Positions 57,221-64,000 of a stretch of 64,000 bases of DNA are shown here, one piece after another. Below the pieces are notes generated by a model, which was not told where the DNA came from, did no database searches, and saw only the letters and a list, made by a program, of their open reading frames with translations. Position numbers and translations under genes: made by a program. The stretch covers positions 2,068,001 through 2,132,000 of the forward strand of contig NW_024468914.1 of NCBI RefSeq assembly GCF_011745365.1, read 5' to 3'. This DNA is from Cryphonectria parasitica EP155. Its lineage: Eukaryota; Ascomycota; Sordariomycetes; Diaporthales; Cryphonectriaceae. How positions within the stretch are numbered: the first letter of the stretch is position 1; each line of letters opens with the position of its first letter.

Positions 57221-57542
57221 CTAGCCTTGCTTCTTAACATGCGCGACCCTAGGTGATCTCGTGCAAAAGTAGTACCAGCCATCCCGCCATGGCACAATCA
57301 CAACATTCCCCTGCTCCTCTATGCCCACGAAACCGACACGCTCTTTGGTCGTCGAGTCGAAAATGCGGATCGCTGCCTCGTTGGTACGAGCGTCGACGAC
57401 AATGGCCGCGGTATCGCCAGCAGGGGTTATCTCGTCGCAGTCCTTGTGGGAGTACCACTCTGGCTTTGCATAATTTATGCATTCGATCTGAGCACAATGG
57501 CAGTCAGATCGCGCTTGCCGCACACCTCCGTAGCACCCACCT
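57221..57542 (-). pseudogene. last exon of a Cys-containing small protein
   Basis: Minus-strand coding from a possible acceptor (GATGCAG, ending near 57543) reads GAGGCYGGVRQARSDCHCAQ, then EWYSHKDCDEI, AAIVVDARTNEAAIRIFDST and GWYYFCTRSP to TAG 57221. Six Cys and a beta-rich pattern resemble small secreted fungal proteins, but no signal peptide exon is found upstream, where stops occur in all frames by about 57570-57650. It is a truncated gene or lacks an unrecognised first exon. Confidence 0.4.
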
Positions 57543-58500
57543 GCTCCCTGCATCTCTCTATGATCTTATCATCGCTCGGATCTTGGATCCCGGATCTTTG
57601 CTACCTTGTCGTCCATACGTTGGATCTCTTATTCAGTAGCGGAAACAGAGAGGATGCCAGCAGGCTGGACGATTATTTATCTGGATCACGCAGACACGCT
57701 GAGGACAAGGCAGACTCGTCACGCTAGCGGCAGTTTCCGATACTCTAGGACCGAGTAGCACAGCCTCCTTAGCCCGGTCCCGGTTCCTGGTCCCTCCGCG
57801 CGTGCACTGATTTTGAACACAGCCACAGCTCGAATTTTTTATTTTAATGTTGATCCGATTAGTGCAGAATCAAATTCCAGGCTGCAATATAGTCTTAGCA
57901 TTATTAAAAAGCAATGCTTTCTGATGTGGGCTGAGTAATGCTACGTTATGTATGAAAGTCTTATTCCCCTATGTTCCTGAGGTTGCGACGAGTGGAGGAA
58001 ACAGGATCAGGTTGTGGCAGGTCGGATGAGTTCATCGGGCGGACATTCTACCTTGGCAGAGGCCAGCAATGAAAGACAATGGTAACGGAAAGTAGTTGTT
58101 GAATTGACTCAATGTAGCACGAGGCTGTGACTACAGAGGTGCTCAGCGAATCCACAAAGTACAATGACGTAGCTGTTTAATATCACGTGATTTGACCGTT
58201 TCTTCTAGAGCAACGCAATAGATCAAGAATGGAAAGAGGCAAAGTGAAGGGTTGGGTCGTTCAATTATTTTCCGGGTGGGTTGTTTACAAGCGCTTGCAC
58301 CTGCATGCCTTGGGAGCTAAAGGCGCACTTTAAAGTTGATAGGGAGAACGGTGGTTTGTGAGTCAACTCTTGGAGCTCTGGTTAAGTATAGTCTAATGAG
58401 TCACAGTGCGGTAATTGATCGCAGCCCGGAACCTGACCAACTGCATGTCCAATAGTTTCGCACCGTCCAACCCAAACCAAATCCCCTTGCTTCCCCATGT
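57543..58500. other. no gene seen
   Basis: AT-rich in part (57830-57960). TCACGTGA occurs at about 58184-58191, an E-box palindrome. No coding motif. Confidence 0.4.
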
Positions 58501-60718
58501 TCAAACCATCTCCTTCCGTATCTGGTGCCCACGCAGGCGCACCGAGGAGTCAGTTCGCATCGGGAATCGCCGGCAGATATCCTTCCATTTTGGCCTCGCA
58601 TCCCCTCCAACCCACATGCGGAGGTGCTCATCCTCGGATGTGGCCCAACCCGAACCCCTTGATGTGACTGGACTTCCAACCGCTGCTGCCGTCGAGGTCA
58701 TCAGACTCTTCTTCGCTGTTGTCTTGCTCGAAAAGCTCTTGAGAATACTCCTGCCGGTTGCGAGAGGCGCCGCTAGTGTTGCTGGCGTCGCTGCTGCTGT
58801 CACCGTCCTCGTCCCTGCCGCCTGACTGGTGGCGGTCGCCCCTAAGGAGAACGCTACTGCTCTGTTTCCCGCGCCGTGGACGTAATGCGGATCGTGGGGT
58901 TCGTTCTGCAGGCTGAGTCGCTTGCGCGGTTGACTGGCCTTCACCAGTTTGGACATCTTCATCGTCATCCTGTCCGAGGACTAGCCCGGTTAACAGCCAG
59001 TCCCTGGCTGATAGTCGCTTGATCACGATGCTCGTAGGTTTCAACGTGTGACCAACTTCCTCATCAATAGCGGACGCAAGCTCTTTATCGTACCACATCG
59101 GCACCTGGTGACCTCTGCCATAAGCAAGGAGTACAGACACGGACCTGGAGACCGGGAGGATCGTGACATGTGCAACGCGTGTTGGAGGTGTCCCTGAGAG
59201 TGCATTCGAACCATCGAGTTGCGTCTCTCCGGCTTCAAGGTGTGAAGTGGCATGATGAAGACCCGTTGAATGTCGATAGGGCCGCTTCCGAAGCGTTCGT
59301 TCGGCTGCATAGAGGTCTCGTGAAGCTCGCGTGTCCCGTCGATTTGACAGTGGAGATTTTCGCAGGGACATTGGTGACTCGGACTCGGAGTCATTGCTCG
59401 AATTATTGAAACCATTTGAGGGGGTGGTGTAATTCTGCTTGATCCGCTTGGATGTTCGCTAATGCTTTTTGCTCTCTTTCGTTGGACGCCGCATGCGCAT
59501 GCCACGACTTGGTCTTCCTCTTTCGTTGAGTGAACGGATTTGGTGATCATTACCGTCCAAGTTAGATGTTGTGGCTTCTCGCAGGCGACGCAATTCTTGC
59601 CCGTCACGACCAATTGCATCTTCGTCGTCCGAGCCGGAAATCTGATCAACTTGAAGCGAACTGGTGTTGTGTCCATTTCTGGCCTTGTCAGCCGTACCAG
59701 TGTTGCTCGTTGGAATGCTCGTGTCATCGTCCGTGCGACGCGTACCAGAGATAACGCCAACTTCGCTTGCACTGCTGCAGGTACTCAAGCTGGAGGTGCT
59801 GTTCAGGGCGGTAGGAGTAGTCTCGCAGGCATCGAATTGAGCATGACTGGCAGTAGAACCAAGAGAGGATATAGCATGCATCGTTTTCTGTCGTTTGCTT
59901 GGAGATGACTTTGCTCGGATCACTTCTGAAGAATGAGATTGGTTTTCGTCTTCCGTATTGTCGTCTTCGTCGTAGTTTCTGACCAACTGGTGCTCAGGAC
60001 TTTCCCGGCCATGTTTTCTGCTCTTCTGCAATGCCCCCAAAGATAATGCGCTCTGAGTGATGCCATTGCAACTAGCAGCACCAACAGCGTCGCCAGGAGT
60101 ACCAGAGGCACTACTATCAGCGTCATCATTGTCCGGTCCGCAATGCTCCGACATGTCGAATTCCTTGCCGCTATCGTTGTCGCCGCGTTGTTCACCAGTT
60201 CTAAAATCTCCCTGGGATCCATTATCGGCATTATTACTTTCCGCCTGGGTCATAGCTGTGTTCGCTGTGTCCACATTGCCATCATTCGACGGCGGTGGCG
60301 AGTGTCGTGGAACGTCATTTCTGCATTGAGGCTGATCGGCTGGATCGTTCCCGCGAAGGCTTGCATTCCGTCGTAGCAGCTTGGAGATTGATGGGAAATC
60401 CTCGTCGTCATCTTCGTCCTGATCGTCGTGAAGGTGCAAGCTGACGTCCGTTTCTGGCTCGCTAGTGTCGGATTCTATTGTGATGGGATTTGTTGTACCG
60501 CCCACATTAACTGAAAGCAGTTTTTCGATAGTCGGTGACCGTTTCTCAACGCTTGCATCAGCCGCACCGGGCTCGACGTCGCTTGGAAAGATATCATTGA
60601 TGTGCTGCAAGGGGACAGTCCGCTTTTTGCACTTGGCCTTAGGTGGGCCACTGTAAGAGATGAATTGTCGTGTTGGCGGGAAGCGGAACTGCGCGAGAGT
60701 CTGTGATACCGTGGCCAT
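58501..60718 (-). pseudogene. SANT/Myb-type protein with one stop and one frameshift
   Basis: I choose ATG 60718 (MATVSQTLAQFRFPPTRQF) over the upstream ATG 60880, whose extension is Val/Trp-rich from (CACACC)n DNA. The frame runs 420 codons to TAG 59459-59461 (KESKKH-stop-RTSKRIKQ) and then continues in the same frame to 58628. It encodes a very acidic, Ser-rich disordered protein (DDQDEDDDEDFPSISKLLRR) with a possible nuclear signal (SPSKRQK). A segment follows at about 59100-58980 (GHQVPMWYDKELASAIDEE). Near 58630-58690 the frame shifts by one into GWATSEDEHLRMWVGGD, then WKDICRRFPMRTDSSVRLR, a SANT/Myb-like helix-turn-helix ending at 58501. SANT domains bind DNA or histone tails. CAG to TAG fits a CpA change. 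Confidence 0.6.
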
Positions 60719-62894
60719 GGGTGCGAAGTTTGAAAGTGTCTCCTGTCCTGTCTCTCTCTTCAGAAGAATGGGGGTATGCCTGGGTTTAAATGCTCGAGAG
60801 CTTGGCGGGCGCCACCGGTCACAACACACCCACACCCACACCCAGGCATAATGAAGGGGATAAGATCCCACCCCATCCAAGCTGAAAGAAGCCTCACCGC
60901 AGCAGTTTCACCGCAGCAGCGTCCTGGTCCTAGAGAATAGCGCATGAAAACTGCACGCCTTCGTGGCGTCCAGGCAGGATGATGCAAAAAATGCCTCGCA
61001 AGCCACCACTATCATTATGCCCCAATCTACCAAGCACATGGATCTCAGCATTGCCACCTTCCCAATTATGATCGTTTCAGCAGCAATTATCGGGAATCCC
61101 GATTGGGCCTGATATCGTACAATTGTAAACGGACGAGGCACACAACCGCGTCAGCAGAGGAGGCGAAGGCAACAGCCGAGATGAATCGATTGGCTAGATC
61201 GGGATATTGAGGAGCTTGGCGCATTGTGGAGGAGGACGAAGCGGCGCTGACCGCGCTGGCGCAGCGCAATGCAACAGAATGCGTTTCATGCGGACGAGCA
61301 TGAAAGAGGATGAAATGAGCTCGGATCCTGACACAGCCCATCTCGTGTTGCTAATGCTCGCCGGCTGTGCACCCATGAGGCATCGCTATGGCGTAGCGCG
61401 TGTGGTAGGTGTCTGGCGACTGGGAACGCAGCGATCAGCAGCGCGCCATTCCAGGAACGCCCTCTTCCCGCCCTCGCCCTCTGGCCACTTCCCTCCCCTC
61501 GTATTGGCCATGTCCATACGAGGCGAAAACTGCCTCAGAATGTTTGATGTGGTGGAGGTGAAGACGGAGGGCTCTGTGAAGGCTAGCTGGCACTGAGTGC
61601 AGGTCGGATGTGCGCAAAAGGACTCTACCAAAGTCGTGCTGGAGGAGAGTGCCTGATGCCTCGTGTGCGTGTGCATGACAGCGCGAAGGAATCCCAACGA
61701 GCTGAGGGAGATGAATGACGTCCTCGCAGAGGGCGGTGGAAGGGGAATGGCAATCAATGCAACGAGGAAAACGCCTTGCAATGAGAAAAACGCCTGACGA
61801 GAAGGAGCCGCAGGAACAGAAGTGAAGCCGAGAGCGGACAAAGCGAAGGCGCAGGCAGGATTGTGGGAAGGGAGACAGAAGAAGGAAGTGGAGAGGAGAG
61901 GAGGTTGTACGAAAGACGAGCCGCCAAGCGACCTTGCCTATTCGGGCAACCGCAGTTTCCTGATACGTGCTTGCCGTCTTCTTGTTTACTTTATTTATTA
62001 ATTATATATATTTTTATTCGTCATTTCATAGTATTATTAAAAAGTTTTGGAGCGCAGACCTTAGATTCAGCCCAGTTACTGCATTGTAGAGTCTGCGTCT
62101 TGCTTCGTCCCGACATGGAGGATGATCTGATTAAAAACTTCAAGAGAGGTGGGTTATCAGTAATGTGCTGGCAGGATAAACGCGTGCTAACATCTCCCTC
62201 GAACAAAAGAAGAAGGATGGAAAGATGCGCTCCCAGCTTGTGGTGATAAGGCAAAGGGCGGCAACAAAGATATCCAAGCCGCCTCCAAACATTCGATTTC
62301 CTCAAATGCTTCTAGACCACGGTAACTCCATCTACATATCCTGGCCATTTTGCGAGTCACTAGGGCTAACTGGATGATGTCCCACAGCCCGTGCTTATGT
62401 TACGATGGGGATGCAGAGGGGCCCTTAAGTGGATTTGCTTGTGCGGGCCCTCGTGGACACGCAGGCCCACACATACTACTACTATTACCACTACCACCAG
62501 CATCGCTGGCAAAAGGCCAACTAATAGAAAAAGAAAGAAGAAGACAAGACAGCCCACAATACTGCCCAAGAACACACAGGGGTAGGTAGATACATTGGTT
62601 CCCGGATAGTGCGGCCGCAGTACGCGCCGCACCCCTCATACATTCCAATCGACTTCTCTCCCTTGCTCTGCTCGTTCTCCTAACCTCCCTCGATATGTGA
62701 GACAAGAGTTTTGTTTTTTGTTTTGTGGAGAAGTCAGGTTGCGCAGGCAGCAGGCTAATTTCATATTCTTTTTCGTATATTCTCTTGTAATCTCCCTGTT
62801 CTTCCTCCTTCCTCTCTTCCTCTCGATTCATCTGTATACTACTGTTCCCTTGAATGATCAGACCTGCCAATCGATTGTCAGATAAACCCAAAGA
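60719..62894. other. no supported gene
   Basis: Upstream DNA of two genes. A (CACACC)n tract lies at about 60826-60845. A (AT)-rich stretch at 61985-62040 is followed by ATTATTAAAAAG, also seen near 57900. ORFs here show no motif. Confidence 0.4.
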
Positions 62895-64000
62895 ATGAGT
62901 AGCGTGGACAGCCAGACAACAGTTCCTCATCGTCCTGACTACGTGGATGCCAGGTCGGCCGAGTTGCGAGTCCGCACCGAGCGTGCGGGTGCCATACTTC
63001 TACCGGCAATAGAGATCTCTAGGGATGTCCTGGCTACGGCTATGGCTCGTCAAGACCGCCTTAGGAAGAGGATGCCTACTATCGATGGTTTCAGACCACT
63101 GCGAGATCCCAGAATCATCTTCAGACACACGGATGGAAACCCCACCATATCCATCCGCTCCAGGGAAGCATGCGAGCTGGCTGTGGAGCCCACCATATGG
63201 CAGAGTGATTCTTGCTTGTCCTCCTCCACCACCTCATTCGAACTCCCTGCCGCCGCCGCATCGCAAAGCCACGATGAGGTCAAATGTACCCTCAAGATGG
63301 GCACCATTGAGTGCAACCTTCATTACATCCCAGCCTCTGATGGGGTGGTGCTTGTCAACATGGGTGAAGAGCCTCTGTCGGTGGTGGCTCTCCCTCCCAT
63401 GGAGAATGGCATCCAACATCAGGTCCACCCCTGGGCCATGATGATTATCGACTCAGCTTGCTGGCGGATCTCTGATCCAACGAGCTCCGTCGAGCTACAG
63501 GTCCTGCCCCGCCCCTATCATCCCTCCGTTGTCGAAGACGAGATTGATGAGGATGAGGATGAGGATGGACAGTCGGCGGAGCTTGCACTAGGATCTAAAA
63601 AGAGATCCACCGATGATGTGCAGCAATCGTCCAAGAGGGTTAGGGGGCTCTCTGGAGCGTTCCCTTCCGGTTCACAGGCAGTGGGCACTGTGTTGGAACA
63701 CCTACCTGCCCTGGCCCCCCACCACACCACACCGGGGCGCATGCGGCCAAGCAACAGTCTCCAATGGGAGGAGCAGCAGCAGCAGCAGCAGCATCACCAC
63801 AATCACCACCAACCGGCAATCCAGGAGATTGTCAACAAATTCACGGACAGACGAGAAAGCAGCCATTCTGGGAGCGCTCAGCCCCTCTCCTTCCCTAACA
63901 ATGGTAATGGCAGCGTTAGAAGTAGCTGCAGCGGCGGCAGCGGCACGCTCGGGTCTTCCAGCGTTGTGGCCTTCAAGATGCCTATTTTTCGCCCTATAAG
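62895..64000 (+). CDS. 5' part of a gene running off the window; FHA-like N-terminus, poly-Gln/His
   Basis: An in-frame TAA lies just upstream of ATG 62895, and the frame then stays open for 368 codons to the window end. Residues about 55-215 look beta-rich and globular (DGFRPLRDPRIIFRHTDGN, TISIRSREACELAVEPTIW, KCTLKMGTIECNLHYIPAS, VVLVNMGEEPLSVVALPP, SSVELQVLPRPYHP). An acidic patch (VEDEIDEDEDEDG), a KKRS...KRVRG basic cluster and a Gln/His run (about residues 294-303) follow. The residues resemble the N-terminal region of fungal protein kinases in which an FHA-like domain precedes the kinase; I infer a kinase domain beyond the window. This rests on memory and is weak. Confidence 0.55.
   Translation, partial: MSSVDSQTTVPHRPDYVDARSAELRVRTERAGAILLPAIEISRDVLATAMARQDRLRKRMPTIDGFRPLRDPRIIFRHTDGNPTISIRSREACELAVEPTIWQSDSCLSSSTTSFELPAAAASQSHDEVKCTLKMGTIECNLHYIPASDGVVLVNMGEEPLSVVALPPMENGIQHQVHPWAMMIIDSACWRISDPTSSVELQVLPRPYHPSVVEDEIDEDEDEDGQSAELALGSKKRSTDDVQQSSKRVRGLSGAFPSGSQAVGTVLEHLPALAPHHTTPGRMRPSNSLQWEEQQQQQQHHHNHHQPAIQEIVNKFTDRRESSHSGSAQPLSFPNNGNGSVRSSCSGGSGTLGSSSVVAFKMPIFRPI

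Noticed and set aside
59041..59772. 243-codon minus-strand ORF
   Set aside because: It is another frame over the SANT gene, whose own frame has the acidic, conserved-looking sequence.

Overview
The window looks like accessory, transposon-rich DNA from a filamentous ascomycete. The evidence is short GT-AG introns (58-164 nt) with CTGAC/CTAAC-like branch sites, a Zn2Cys6 transcription factor, a chromodomain Ty3/gypsy retrotransposon, a DUF3435-type (Starship captain) relic, and several fungus-specific families that I recognise from memory only. The species cannot be named from the sequence. Gene density is low, and many reading frames carry one or a few stops that look like C-to-T changes, as expected from RIP (repeat-induced point mutation) or neutral decay.

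Layout. 1.5-3.0 kb: a three-exon minus-strand gene of a fungal family with a PD...ExK nuclease-like signature. 4.7-8.5 kb: fragments only. 8.5-10.1 kb: a decayed transposon-associated gene, with a second copy at 33.3-33.9 kb. 11.4-12.2 kb: a RING/coiled-coil gene with a stop. 13.1-13.4 kb: a SET-domain remnant. 13.7-23.2 kb: a nest in which an LTR retrotransposon (identical 233-bp LTRs, 5-bp target duplication) sits inside an older element bounded by 318-bp inverted repeats. 24.6-27.9 kb: a divergent pair, a basic/acidic repeat protein and an FHA-like plus protein-kinase gene, with about 320 bp between them. 30.7-32.0 kb: a coiled-coil gene with two stops. 34.1-35.8 kb: a hAT relic. 36.5-36.9 kb: a gypsy pol scrap. 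39.9-43.2 kb: an intact, intron-rich Zn2Cys6 regulator. 45.6-46.6 kb: a frameshifted gene. 48.1-49.8 kb: a DUF3435 relic. 50.3-51.5 kb: a TPR-like helical-repeat frame. 52.0-53.3 kb: a pseudogene related to the first gene. 55.4-57.1 kb: a gene split by a MITE. 58.5-60.7 kb: a SANT-domain gene with a stop and a frameshift. 62.9 kb to the end: the 5' part of a further gene that runs off the window.

The genes do not form a pathway. The theme is accessory gene families (nuclease-like, FHA-kinase, DUF3435, TPR, SET, RING) scattered among transposons in various stages of decay. The most intact genes are the first nuclease-like gene, the kinase and its divergent partner, the Zn2Cys6 factor and the truncated terminal gene. 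Assignments rest on reading motifs by eye, with no database search.
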